Source: Eimeria necatrix (lineage: Eukaryota > Apicomplexa > Conoidasida > Eucoccidiorida > Eimeriidae). From it: DNA of 27,312 nucleotides. Below, piece after piece: positions 16,969-26,276 of the stretch (the stretch's first letter is position 1; every line of letters starts with the position of its first letter). A model generated the notes under the pieces. It was not told where the DNA came from. It did no database searches and was given only the letters and a program-made list of their open reading frames with translations. The translations under genes were made by a program, and so were the position numbers. The stretch spans positions 17,501 to 44,812 of the forward strand of contig NW_013655156.1 of assembly GCF_000499385.1 (NCBI RefSeq). The letters are read 5' to 3'.

Positions 16969-17885
16969 TTTGCTTATTGATTTATTGATTTATTTATTTA
17001 TTTACTTATTTATTTGCTTATTTATTCACTTATTTATCTATTTATTTATTTATTTATTTATTTAGTTATTCATATTTGATTGTGTTAAAGGGACTTTTGC
17101 TTACCTTCTGCAATTTTCCTTTTTGCCAAATTGAATAAATAATTATTCAGTTTAAATGGATTTATGTAATTGATTTAATTAAATTAATTAACTTAATTAA
17201 CTTAATTAGCATAATTAATTCTTTTAAATTACCTAACTTGAATAATTTAATTAGTTTATTAATCGATTAATTCTTATTTATCAAAAACTTCTTTGTTTCA
17301 TCTTTTGCGCTTTTTCTTCATTTGTTATTTTCTTTTTTATTATTTATTTTCATTTATTTTTATTTCTATTTAATCTGGCAATTGCCTTCTTCCATTTGTC
17401 ATGTATTATTCATTATCTCATTTCATTAACCTTTTATTTTCTTCTATTTGTTTATTTACTCACTCATTTATTTATTCATTTATTTATTTTTTTGTTTATT
17501 TATTTATTTGTACTCTACCGCAGCTGTTGGAAATAATAAACAACAAATAGTAACTTATAAATAATAAATATTATAAATTATAAATTATAAATAATAAATA
17601 ATTAGTAATTAATTATTAATAATTCACCAATTAAAAATAAATTAAAATAATTTGAGGGAAATGAAATTAAAGAAAATTACATTCTGCGCCTGCGCCAATT
17701 GTTCAGGTGTACAGACAGCTCCAGTAGGCAAACAAGCGAGTCCGAAAAGATTTCCAAATTAATTTAATTAATTTAATTAATTAATTTAATTTAATTTAAT
17801 TTAATTTAATTGATTAGTAAAGGGTAAATTGAGTCAGAATGGTGGTGTTCATAATGCTTTTTAAGCTCACAAAGGACCTAATCCC
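16700..17885. other. AT-rich region with TTAAA and TTTA microsatellites
   Basis: TTAAA units at 16745-16800, TTTA at 16910-17065, TTAA words at 17165-17270 and 17756-17815. Two isolated minus-strand splice pairs are seen: TTTGCAG with GTGAGC nine bases on (about 16870-16885) and ATTGCAG with GTAAGC three bases on (about 17104-17117). No gene can be built. Confidence 0.65.
17708..17717. repeat. Palindromic element TGTACAGACA
   Basis: Preceded by TTGTTCAG on the plus strand, a possible acceptor. The plus frame VYRQLQ stops at once. Confidence 0.7.
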
Positions 17886-18136
17886 GAAACCCTGAACCCC
17901 GAACCCTAAACCCTAAACCCTAAACCCTAAACCCTAAACCCTAAACCCTAAACCGTTAAGAATAAAACCATAGTTTGAGCGTGCCTGAAACCTTTTCAAA
18001 TAAGGGAAAAGGGAGCTACAGGTCAAGCGCACTCCCTTTAGTTTCAAACCCTAATCCTTAAACCCTAAACCCTAAACCCTAAACCCTAAACCCTAAACCC
18101 TAAACCCTAAACCCTAGCATCTAAAGCCTAAACCCC
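17886..18136. repeat. Telomere-type blocks, AAACCCT orientation
   Basis: A block at 17886-17954 with a degenerate start, and another at 18046-18136 with eight clean heptamers. About 90 bp of mixed sequence separates them. Confidence 0.93.
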
Positions 18137-19130
18137 ACAGACGCGGCTCTTGAATTCCTGCAATAATTTTTAAACCCACTTTCTGTTTTAATGCAGTCCT
18201 ATTTGGAGGTGTTGTCATCTTAATTTTAATTAAATTAAATTAATTCTAATTGAATTGAATTTGTTTTAATTAATTGTAATTAATTGTAATTTATTGCAAT
18301 TAATTTTAATCAAATTTAATTCACTTTAATTTGTTGAATTTAAAAGAAAACCTAAATGACTGCAAAAACGGTAATTAAAGAAAGTAATTAAACAAAAAAG
18401 CCAGTCCTCGTTTGTTTCATCATTTTAATTTATTTAAAATTATTTTCTTTCTTTTTTAATTTTCCTTTTTCATCATTTTAATTTATTTAAAATTATTTTC
18501 TTTCTTTTTTATTTCTCCTTTTTTAGTTTTTTTATTTGCTTTGACACTCACTATCTGCCCAAAGTAAAAAAATTAGATAACTAATTTAAATAATTTAATT
18601 AATATAATTAATTTCATTAATTTCAATAATTTAACTAATATAATTAATTTGACTAATTTACTTAATTTAATTAATTTAATTAATTAATTAAATTAATTAA
18701 ACCAATTAAGTTAACCAATTTAGTTAATTAATTAAATTTAATTTGGCAACTGATTAATTATTTTCAATCAATTGATGAACAGAAAAGACAAATGAAAGAA
18801 AAAAGCGAAAATGAAATTAATTCAAAAGACAAACTCACGGACTTCAGAAATAAAAGTTTCGAAGAACTTAAATATTTGATTAATTCGAAATTAAACACAA
18901 AAAATTATTTCTAAGTTTTAAAAAGTAAACACTTTCGGACTTTTGTTTGCCGAAAAGAAACGCATTTATTCTTTGCAACACTATTAAGTAGCATTTTATT
19001 TATTTATTTATTTATTATTTATTTATTTATTATTTATTTGTTTGTTTACTTATTTATTTATTAATTTTGTATTAGATGAAGTTTAATGAGCTTGCTTTCG
19101 CGCCCCAAATAAAAGAACCCTTTTCCCATT
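18137..19130. other. AT-rich region
   Basis: AATT words at 18215-18330 and 18580-18760, TTTA at 18995-19060, and a 53-bp direct duplication at 18418-18523 (CATCATTTTAATTTATTTAA and on). No gene is supported. On the minus strand TTTGGGCAG is followed three bases later by GTGAGT near 18550. Confidence 0.7.
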
Positions 19131-19135
19131 TCTAG

Positions 19136-19234
19136 GTTCTAGGGTTCAGAGTTTGGAGTTAAGGGTTGTTCAGGGTTTAGGGTTTAGGGTTTAGGGTTTA
19201 GGGTTTAGGGTTTAGGGTTTAGGATTTAGGGTTT
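19136..19234. repeat. Telomere-type block, TTTAGGG orientation
   Basis: Decayed units, then about nine heptamers from 19172. Confidence 0.94.
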
Positions 19235-19382
19235 GAAGGGGCCGCACTTCCTTAAGGAGGAAGCGGCATGGCAGCAAAAAAAGAATTAATGTGGATTGAA
19301 AGAGAAAAAGCATCAAAGAAATCAAATTAAAATTTAAAAATATATTTAATGATTAAAAGCAAAAACAAATTGCAAGACACAC

Positions 19383-19409
19383 CGCCTGGGCGTTGGGGTG
19401 TACGTACAC
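19383..19409 (-). CDS. Candidate 27-nt mini-exon with palindromic element
   Basis: On the minus strand GATATTTGAG|GTGTACG reads VYVHPNAQA and ends at GCG|GTGTGT. The TGTACGTACA core is 19399-19408. Confidence 0.35.
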
Positions 19410-19931
19410 CTCAAATATCCCGCCGCTGCTGCAGCAGCAGCAAGAGGAAATAAATTGTTTCCTTTTTACCCCCCAGAGGCTAAATAAATAAATATTTATT
19501 TGTTTAATAACATAAATTAAATGTTTAATTATAATTTGATCATTTATTTGTTCATTTATTTCTTTTTCCGCTGCTGCGGAGGAGGCGGGCGGGTGCGAAG
19601 AGTCTTACAATCTGAAGTGCAATTTTTGAATTGCATTTCCACATTTGTTTTTTGCATGCCATTATATTTAATTTAATTTAATTTTTTGTTTTATTTTATT
19701 TATTTTTAAATTCGTTTGTTTATTTGCTTCCAATCATCGACTTGTCCACCAATTCAACTATTTCTGGACTCCGCCATTCGCCTTTTCCAAATAAAATGCA
19801 TCCACAAATGGAATTAAATTCCTAATTTTATTTTCTAAAATACTTTTGCATTCAATTCAACTTTATTTTGTTCTTTTTATTTTTATTTACTTCCTGGATT
19901 CGAAAAGGAAATGCGCGGCTGCGCGCACCCA

Positions 19932-19971
19932 CATCTGCGGTGTACGTACACCATCTGAGGTGTACGTACAC
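19932..19971. repeat. Tandem pair of palindromic elements, 20-bp period
   Basis: CATCTGCGGTGTACGTACAC and CATCTGAGGTGTACGTACAC abut exactly. Cores at 19941-19950 and 19961-19970. On the minus strand a TTTGAG acceptor opens VYVHLRWCTYTADVGARSRA. Confidence 0.9.
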
Positions 19972-20250
19972 CTCAAATGCTGGCCGCCGTTTGGCTTGCG
20001 ATGAAGCTGTCGAATTTGACGGAAAACGCATTCAATTAATTCCATTTTTTTCATTTAAATTAATCAATTAAATCAATTTAATCAATTAAATCGATTTAAA
20101 CGATAAAAACTCCCAAATTAATTAAATTCAGCAAACTGCGAAATGCAAACAGCGGCAGCGCACGAATGGCTGTGGGCGAAAAGACAAAAAAACCAATTAG
20201 GGCATTTCTAAATACAAATAAAAACAAAATATGAATTACTGCACAACACT

Positions 20251-20292
20251 AAACCCTAAACCCTAAACCCTAAACCCTAAACCCTAAACCCT
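20251..20292. repeat. Telomere-type block, AAACCCT orientation
   Basis: Six perfect heptamers in otherwise AT-rich DNA (19980-20520) where no gene is seen. Confidence 0.94.
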
Positions 20293-20526
20293 AAATATAG
20301 CTGAATAATAAAGCAGGCGAAGTACTGAGCATTTAAATGCAGATAAACAAAAGTAGGCACAACTGGCGCACGATCTGGATTTGCTGCGAATTAATCATTT
20401 ATTTAGAATTAAAAAAGAAATAAATATATTTATTTATTCATTAAAATGGAAATTAAATTTAAATGAAAGAAAAAGTAACAACGGGCTCCTCACAACCTGC
20501 AAAAGAAAGCACTTGCTTGCTTCAGG

Positions 20527-20536
20527 TGTACGTACA
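20527..20536. repeat. Palindromic element TGTACGTACA
   Basis: On the minus strand it opens VYVHLKQASAFFCR, which ends at a TTTGCAGGTT|GTGAGG junction (20494). On the plus strand it follows CTTGCTTCAG. Strand undecided; minus preferred from its neighbours. Confidence 0.75.
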
Positions 20537-20662
20537 CCACAGAGGGCAGCCAAGCACTTTTCAAATTTGTTTTTATTTTTATTTTTTTATTTTTATTTTT
20601 TTATTTTTCTCTCTTCGGTGATTCTCCACGCACATCCTTGGGCCACGCGTTTCGTTGATGGA

Positions 20663-20775
20663 AAACCCTAAACCCTAAACCCTAAACCCTAAACCCTAAA
20701 CCATCGACCCCAAGCGCTGAAATCAAAACCCTAATGCTGTCGCGCCTAGCCGCAACACCGAACCCTAAACCCTAA
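20663..20775. repeat. Telomere-type blocks, AAACCCT orientation
   Basis: 20663-20702 and 20759-20775, facing the TTTAGGG block at 20824. Confidence 0.92.
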
Positions 20776-20823
20776 AACGAATTCGTGCGCCCTATCCTTT
20801 GCCTGCTAGGTCCAGCATTCATC

Positions 20824-20875
20824 TTAGGGTTTAGGGTTTGGGGTTTAGGGTTTAGGGTTTAGGGTTCAGGGTTTT
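20824..20875. repeat. Telomere-type block, TTTAGGG orientation
   Basis: Seven heptamers, two with one change. On the minus strand it follows the donor GTG|GTGAGCAAAACCCT directly. Confidence 0.94.
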
Positions 20876-20881
20876 GCTCAC

Positions 20882-22743
20882 CACCTGCGAACACGGCGAA
20901 ATTACAGCGGCTGTTCTCCAGGTGTACATACACCTCAAAGCACCCACTAGCTAGCTAGCCAGACAGCTGAGTAGCTAGCTAGACAAATGGCTTGATGGCT
21001 GTCCTGTTGGCTAGCTAAATCGCTAGCTAGCTAGCTAGCTAGGCTCCTCAGTAGCTACTACCCAAGCAACTAGACAGCTAGCTGGCTAACTGCAGCTAGC
21101 TAGCTAGCCAGCCAGCTAGCTAGCTACATGAGCAGCTATCTACCAGTTAAACAGCTAGCCAGCTAGCTACCTACCTGCCAAAGCAGCTAGCTAAATACCT
21201 ATTAAGCTAGCCAGCTACCTAAGCAGCTAGCTAGCTAGCTACCCGGGTGTATAGCTAGCTAGCCGCCTAGCTTCGCAGCTAGCTAGCTACCTAGCTCTGC
21301 AACTAGCTAGCTACCTAGCTTTGCAGCTGGCTAGCTACCTACCTGCCTGCCTACCTAGCGAGCTAGCCATCTAGCTGTGCAGCTAGCTAGCTAGCTAGCT
21401 AGCTAGGTAGCTAGCTAGCTAGCTAGCTAGCTAGCTGCCCCGGCCTGCAGACTCACGAGCTCGAGTTTCTGCAGTTTGAGGCGCAGCTGTTCGCAGCTCA
21501 ATTAGAAAGCAGAAACGAATTTGTGGAATTTTTAAAAAGTTTATTTTCAAATAAATAAAAATAAAAAAGAAATCCAATAAAGTCCAAATGCAATTAAAAG
21601 AATAGATAGCTTTCAAACAGAGGGTTTAGTTTTCACTTTCTTAGCCAAAACGCACAGTCTCCACGTGCAGCCGTAACCCCAAACCCTAAACCCTAAACCC
21701 TAAACCCTAAACCCTAAACCCTAAACCCTAGATCCTAAACCCTGACTAGCCACTTGGCCCTCTGCCCAGCTAGCCACTTAGCTAGCTAGCTGCCTAGCTA
21801 CAGAACTAGCTAGCTGGGCCTTCGGTCAATCAGCTAGCTATCCAGCTAGCTAGCTAGCTAGTTAGCTAGCTAGCTGGATAGCTAGCTAGTTAGCCAGCTA
21901 GCTGGATAGCTAGCTAGCTAGCTAGCTAGCTGGATAGCTAGCTAGTGGTTGCTCTTACTCCCTGCAACCGCAGTGCATGCCAGTTAAAAGGCTCATGAAG
22001 CGGTTTAGCTAGCTAGTTAGATGGATAGAAAGATAAACACAGAGTTGGCTAGCTAGCCAGCTAGCTGCTTTTCAACAGGTTGTCTAGCTAGCTAGCTAGC
22101 TAGCTAGCTAGCTTATTGAACAGCTAGCTAGCCTCCATGGAGCTCAATTTCTCTTTTTGGACCAGAGGAGTTCGCTTACTCTCTGAAAGGGGGCAGTCAG
22201 TCAACGGCAGCTGACAGCTAGCTAGCTAACTAGCTAGCTAGCCCGCTGGCCAGCTAGCTAGCTAGCTCTCTAAATAGGTAGCTAGCTAGCTAGCTGGGCA
22301 CGCGTGGATAGCTAGCTTGCAAGGCAGCTAGCTAATTACGCACTGTAGTTAGCTGCAGCTAGCTATGGCTAGCTAGCACTGCAGAAGTAGCTAGCTATGG
22401 CTAGCTGCTGAAGGAGCTAGCTATGGCTAGCTAAGGAATTAGCTAGCTACGGCTAGCTGCAGCTAGCTGTGGCTAGCTGGAGGCCCCTGGGAGCAGAAGT
22501 TGAGGTGTACAGACAGCTGCGGGCCTCACTGCCTGTGGGGTGTCTTTTCAGTTTTTTAATTTCTCATTTTTGTTTTGCAACTTTGGCCAGCATTTGCACC
22601 TAAACCTCAAGCCCTAGGGTTTAGAATTAGGGTTTAGGGTTTAGGGTTTAGGGTTTAGGGTTTAGGGTTTTCAGTTTACTGCTTTTGACGCGAATTGAAG
22701 AAAAGCATTTGGAAGCTTACTGTCTGATAGGGTGTACGTACAC
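20882..22743 (-). CDS. Gene E: candidate chain of mini-exons through the GCTA satellite
   Basis: Three minus-strand exons join in phase. 22743-22721 (23 nt, after GGGCGTGAG) reads VYVHPIR and ends at ACA|GTAAGC. 21496-21457 (40 nt, after CTTTCTAATTGAG) reads CEQLRLKLQKLEL, an amphipathic helix, ending at CTC|GTGAGT. 20933-20882 (52 nt, after GCTTTGAG) reads VYVHLENSRCNFAVFAG, ending at GTG|GTGAGC. Two exons begin with the palindromic element. A further 33-nt candidate at about 21990-21958 reads PFNWHALRLQG but does not fit this phase. The intervening DNA is GCTA satellite and AAACCCT repeat. Product unknown; the chain may be incomplete or wrong in detail. Confidence 0.4.
20923..20932 (-). repeat. 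Palindromic element TGTATGTACA at an exon start
   Basis: Directly follows the proposed acceptor of gene E exon 20933-20882. Read V-Y-V-H. Confidence 0.75.
20946..21435. repeat. GCTA/CTAG satellite, block 1
   Basis: GCTAGCTA runs broken by short unique words such as CAGCTAACC and ACCTGCC. Confidence 0.95.
21681..21743. repeat. Telomere-type block, AAACCCT orientation
   Basis: Seven clean heptamers and two degenerate ones between two GCTA blocks. Confidence 0.94.
21770..22480. repeat. GCTA/CTAG satellite, block 2
   Basis: GCTA runs with unique islands at 21953-22010 and 22130-22215. Both islands carry minus-strand splice-like pairs: GGTTGCAG then GTAAGA three bases on, and CCCTTTCAG then GTAAGC three bases on. 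The right part (22320-22480) has a longer period with TATGGCTAGCT words. Confidence 0.93.
22506..22515. repeat. Palindromic element TGTACAGACA
   Basis: On the plus strand it follows AAGTTGAG and reads VYRQLRASLPVGC. On the minus strand an acceptor CACCCCACAG lies just upstream. Strand undecided. Confidence 0.7.
22615..22670. repeat. Telomere-type block, TTTAGGG orientation
   Basis: One degenerate, then six clean heptamers. It faces the AAACCCT block at 21681 across a GCTA satellite. Confidence 0.94.
22733..22742. repeat. Palindromic element TGTACGTACA
   Basis: At the start of the gene E exon 22743-22721 on the minus strand. The plus strand also stays open as VYVHLTPRSMLRDVLLLLLA. Confidence 0.75.
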
Positions 22744-22770
22744 CTCACGCCCAGAAGCATGCTTCGTGAC

Positions 22771-22831
22771 GTTCTGCTGCTGCTGCTGGCGCAGCAGCAG
22801 CAGCAGTAGCAGCAGCCGCAGCAGCAGTAGC

Positions 22832-22865
<34 letters not shown>

Positions 22866-22871
22866 GCAGCT
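22771..22871. repeat. CTG then CAG tract with TAG triplets
   Basis: Four CTG units face a CAG run that contains three TAG triplets at intervals. 22872-23060 beyond it is AT-rich with no gene seen. Confidence 0.85.
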
Positions 22872-23064
22872 GTTAGTGTCTAACTCTCTGATTTCAAGAG
22901 ATTTAAAGGCAATTTGATTTCTTCTTCAGCCCACACAAAGACTTCTCAAACTGTGTTAAATGCAATTAAAAATGATTTTAAAAATATAATATTTAATTCC
23001 CTTTTTGAATAAATTTGAATTAAATGAACTTCAACAGAAAACGCAATTCGAGCGAAGACGAGGC

Positions 23065-23095
23065 TGCGCATACACCCGAACCGGGTGTACGTACA
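23065..23095. repeat. Palindromic element pair, one perfect and one half-site
   Basis: CGGGTGTACGTACACCCG (23082-23099) is a perfect 18-bp palindrome with a different flank from the CCTCA form. The neighbour TGCGCATACA (23065-23074) keeps one arm. The minus frame reads VYVHPVRVYAQPRLRSN. Confidence 0.75.
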
Positions 23096-23261
23096 CCCGA
23101 CCGCCCCGAGGGTGGAAAGTTGCAATTTTGAGAAATTCTTTTTTATTTTTTAATTTAAATATTCTAAAAAAACAAATAATGCAACAAATATTCAATTAAT
23201 TCATTTAAAACGGATTTGTGTTTGCGCAACGAAGCAAAACTTGCATGCGTTTTGACTCAGG

Positions 23262-23271
23262 TGTACGTACA
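23262..23271. repeat. Palindromic element TGTACGTACA
   Basis: The minus strand, after GCGCTGAG, reads VYVHLSQNACKFCFVAQ; the plus strand, after TGACTCAG, reads VYVHLSALLHSRKR. Both start at an AG. Confidence 0.8.
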
Positions 23272-23315
23272 CCTCAGCGCGCTGCTGCACTCGCGCAAAC
23301 GCACTTCCTTCAATT

Positions 23316-23711
23316 TCAAAATTCACTAAAAAACAAAGTTCTAATTGCTGCTGCTGCTGCTGCTGTCTTCTTTGCTGCTTCTGCTATATGCGCTGCTGCT
23401 GCTGCTGCTGCTGCTGCTGTCTGCGCTGCTGCTGCTGCTGTCTGCGCTGCTGCTGCTGCTGCTGCTATCTGCGCTGCTGCTGCTGCTGCTGCTGCTGCCT
23501 TTGTTGCTGCTTCTGCTGTCTGCGCTGCTGCTGCTGCTGCTGTCTTCGCTGCTGCTGCTGCTGCCTGCGCTGCGGCTGCTGCTTGCTGCGCTGCTGCTGC
23601 TGCTTGCTGCGCTGCTGCTGCTGCTGCTGCAGCTAGACAAGAAGGAAAAAGAGGTTCTCCTAGAGGGTCTGTTGGATTTATCTTTTTAAAACAAAAACGA
23701 AAAGGCTGCTG
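23316..23711 (-). CDS. Gene H: 3' exon of an Ala-rich protein
   Basis: After a strong acceptor (TTTTTGGCTTCGCGCTGCAG) the minus frame runs 131 codons to TGA. It begins QQPFRFCFKKINPTDPLGEP and LFPSCL, continues as Ala runs with Gln, Thr, Lys, Glu and His (AEAATKAAAA, HIAEAAKKTAAAAAAI) and ends RTLFFSEF. The CAG tract has regular TCTGCG interruptions about every 20-30 bp, giving repeated QTA/QIA units. The start of the gene is not seen. Plus-strand frames over the same DNA are hydrophobic Ala/Cys/Leu runs and less likely. Confidence 0.45.
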   Translation of the reverse strand, partial: QQPFRFCFKKINPTDPLGEPLFPSCLAAAAAAAAQQAAAAAQQAAAAAQAAAAAAKTAAAAAAQTAEAATKAAAAAAAAAQIAAAAAAAQTAAAAAQTAAAAAAAAAHIAEAAKKTAAAAAAIRTLFFSEF

Positions 23712-23809
23712 CTGCAGCGCGAAGCCAAAAAGACTAAAAAGGGATTTATTTGTACTTATAAATATATAAATATACAAGTATTTATATTTGCATTTGTATC
23801 TATTAATGT

Positions 23810-23812
<3 letters not shown>

Positions 23813-23879
<67 letters not shown>

Positions 23880-24245
23880 AGATATATAGATATATATATG
23901 TATATATATTTATATATTTGTTGTACTTGTATTTATATTTTTGTGTATATGTCGATATTTATGTGTATCTTTAGATGTTTATATTTTTATGCTTATATTT
24001 ATATTTATATTTGGATGTTTATATTTATATTTATATTTGGATGTTTATATTTATATTTATATTTATATTTAGATGTTTCTATTCAGATATTTATATTTAT
24101 ATTTATATTTAGATATTTATTCTTATATTTATATTTCGATATTTATATTTATATTTATATTTGGATATTTATATTTACATTTATATTTGGATACTTATAT
24201 ATATATTTAGGTGTTTATATTTAGATATTTATATTTATATTCATA
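23813..24245. repeat. TA run and ATTTAT hexanucleotide tract
   Basis: TA dinucleotides at 23813-23875, then TATTTATATTTA-like units to 24245. Alternating Tyr-Ile and Phe-Ile frames are artefacts. Confidence 0.93.
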
Positions 24246-24349
24246 TTTTAACTGCATGCGTTTTGTTACTTTTCTGACGCACAACCTTATATTTGGATTT
24301 GTTCAGAAACAAAATTTAAATTAAAAATAAAAAGAAATCCTGCGGCCAG

Positions 24350-24450
24350 CCCTAAACCCTAAACCCTAAACCCTAAAGCCTAAACAACAAACCCTAAACC
24401 ATAAACCCTAAACCCTAACCTTAAACCCTAGAGCCTTAACCCTAGTCCTA
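24350..24450. repeat. Telomere-type block, AAACCCT orientation, degenerate
   Basis: Four clean units, then decayed ones (AAGCCTAAAC, CCTTAACCCTAG). Confidence 0.92.
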
Positions 24451-24490
24451 GAGGTACGCACTAGCTGTAGCGTGTGCACAGCTACCTACG

Positions 24491-24545
24491 TTTAAGGGTT
24501 TAGGGTTTAGGGTTTAGGGTTTAGGGTTTAGGGTTTAGGGTTTAG
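24491..24545. repeat. Telomere-type block, TTTAGGG orientation
   Basis: Seven clean heptamers. Forms a convergent pair with 24350-24450 across 40 bp. Confidence 0.95.
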
Positions 24546-24738
24546 CCGGCGCCGGCGAGAACCGCGTTTCCTGCAGAAACAAAAGCGGCCACCAGCAACT
24601 GAGAGGATTGAACTTTTATTTTATTTATTTTTAAAAATAAATAAATTATTTTATTTATCTTTAAAAATAAATGAAATAAAATAATTCATTTAATTCGAAA
24701 AGAAAAGATTTAATTTCACTTCTGAACTTCCCGCTCAC

Positions 24739-24782
24739 CCCCTGCAGCGGCCAGCAGCAGCAAGTCCGAGCTGTCTATACAC
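24739..24782 (-). CDS. Candidate 44-nt mini-exon with palindromic element
   Basis: The minus strand reads VYRQLGLAAAGRCRG from TGTATAGACA (core 24772-24781) to a GGG|GTGAGC donor. No AG precedes it directly, so the acceptor is doubtful; CCGCTGCAG inside it could be used instead. Confidence 0.3.
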
Positions 24783-24941
24783 CCCAGCGCCCGCAAACCC
24801 CCGGACTTCCAAAAAAGTAATTCTGCATCAAATCTCACAATCTTTGAAAAAAATAAAATCAAAATAAAATCAAAACTTAAAATCTTTTCTTTTTTGCTTC
24901 CTTTCGAGCCTCCAGGCCCTCATTTACGCACTAAATGCACC

Positions 24942-24942
<1 letters not shown>

Positions 24943-25000
<58 letters not shown>
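24943..25000. repeat. CTG/CAG tract, about 19 units
   Basis: A nearly perfect run, followed by GGCGCGAACGC and the palindromic element at 25029. Confidence 0.93.
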
Positions 25001-25028
25001 GGCGCGAACGCACGCACTTCGTTTGAGG

Positions 25029-25038
25029 TGTATGTACA
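25029..25038. repeat. Palindromic element TGTATGTACA
   Basis: On the plus strand it follows TCGTTTGAG and reads VYVHRENSRRAAQVGLP. It shares the ENSR continuation with the minus-strand exon at 20933. Confidence 0.75.
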
Positions 25039-25084
25039 CCGTGAAAACAGCCGGCGTGCAGCACAAGTGGGCCTTCCAATACAT

Positions 25085-25335
25085 TAATTAGTTATTGAAG
25101 TTACTAATTTAATTAATTAATTAATTAATTAATTAACTAATTAATTAGTTAATTAATTAATTAATTAAACTAATTAATTAATTAATTAATTAATTAATTA
25201 GTTTAATTAAGTAGTTGAGTACTTAATTTAAATAATTAATTAATTATTTGAATTAATTAAGTATTTGATTAATTTAATTAATTAATTTGGTTAATTAATT
25301 AATTAATTTCAATAAATAAAAAAATAATTAGTTTG
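25085..25335. repeat. TTAA-rich tract
   Basis: AATT/TTAA repeats in several runs, immediately downstream of the proposed gene F stop. Confidence 0.92.
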
Positions 25336-26242
25336 CTAGTTCCTTGTTAAGGCTTCCTCACTCTCTTCATCGAGATAAATAAAAACGCATAAAGGTGTGC
25401 ACTGAGAAGGGTTTAGGGTTTAGGGTTTTGAAATCAGGGTTTAGGGTTTAGGGTTTAGGGTTTTGGGCTCAGGGTTTAGGGCTTAGGGTTTAGGGTTTGG
25501 GGCTTGAAGACTCACCTCCCTCTGATTGCCGCAGAAACCACATGCAGATGAAACAGTTTCACCCTTTTGTCTCCCAAGGGTTTAGGGTTTAGGGTTTAGG
25601 GTTTAGAGTTTAGGGTTTAGGGTTTAGGGTTTGGAGTTTGGAGAAATGCGGTAGCCGCTCACCTCCATAAACTGTTCAAAGCTCTGCCGCAGAGAAAGAC
25701 ACCACATAAGGACAGCAAAACACGAGGGTTTAGGGTTTAGGGTTTAGGGTTTAGGGTTTAGGGTTTAGGGTTTAGGATGCCCCTGCGGCTACACTGGCAA
25801 CTATCTATCTGCTGCAGAGCAAAAGTGAGCAGCAGCAGCAGCAGCAGCACCCTTGAGAACTTCGAATCTAGGGTTTAGGGTTTAGGGCTTGGGGTTTAGG
25901 GTTTAGGGTTTGGGGTTTAGGGTTTGGGGTTTGGGTTCTCCCCTTAAGGTTTAGAGCTGCGCCGTAGCGCCCCACTGGCTCCAGGCCTCGGGCGCCGCTT
26001 GAAAGTCACAAACGAGGGTTTAGAGTTTAGGGTTTAGGGTTTAGGGTTTAGGGTTTAGGGTTTAGGGTTTACCTGGGCCACGGCCCTTTTCTTTCTGGCG
26101 GAGAGGGCGAAGAGGCCCAGGAGAAGCAAAGAAGCAGCAGCAGCAAATTTGAAAAGATCTTTTTTGTTGAAGTTTTCTGCTGCCAGCACTTCTGGGGCGG
26201 TGGGGGCCCCCCGGGGGGGCCCCCAAGCAGCAGCAGGGGGTG

Positions 26243-26276
<34 letters not shown>

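Noticed and set aside
24603..24720. Possible RNA gene or stem in the AAAATAAATAAA / TTTATTTATTTT inverted AT repeats
   Set aside because: AT-rich inverted words are abundant in this DNA. No RNA family feature (tRNA boxes, snRNA Sm site) was found.
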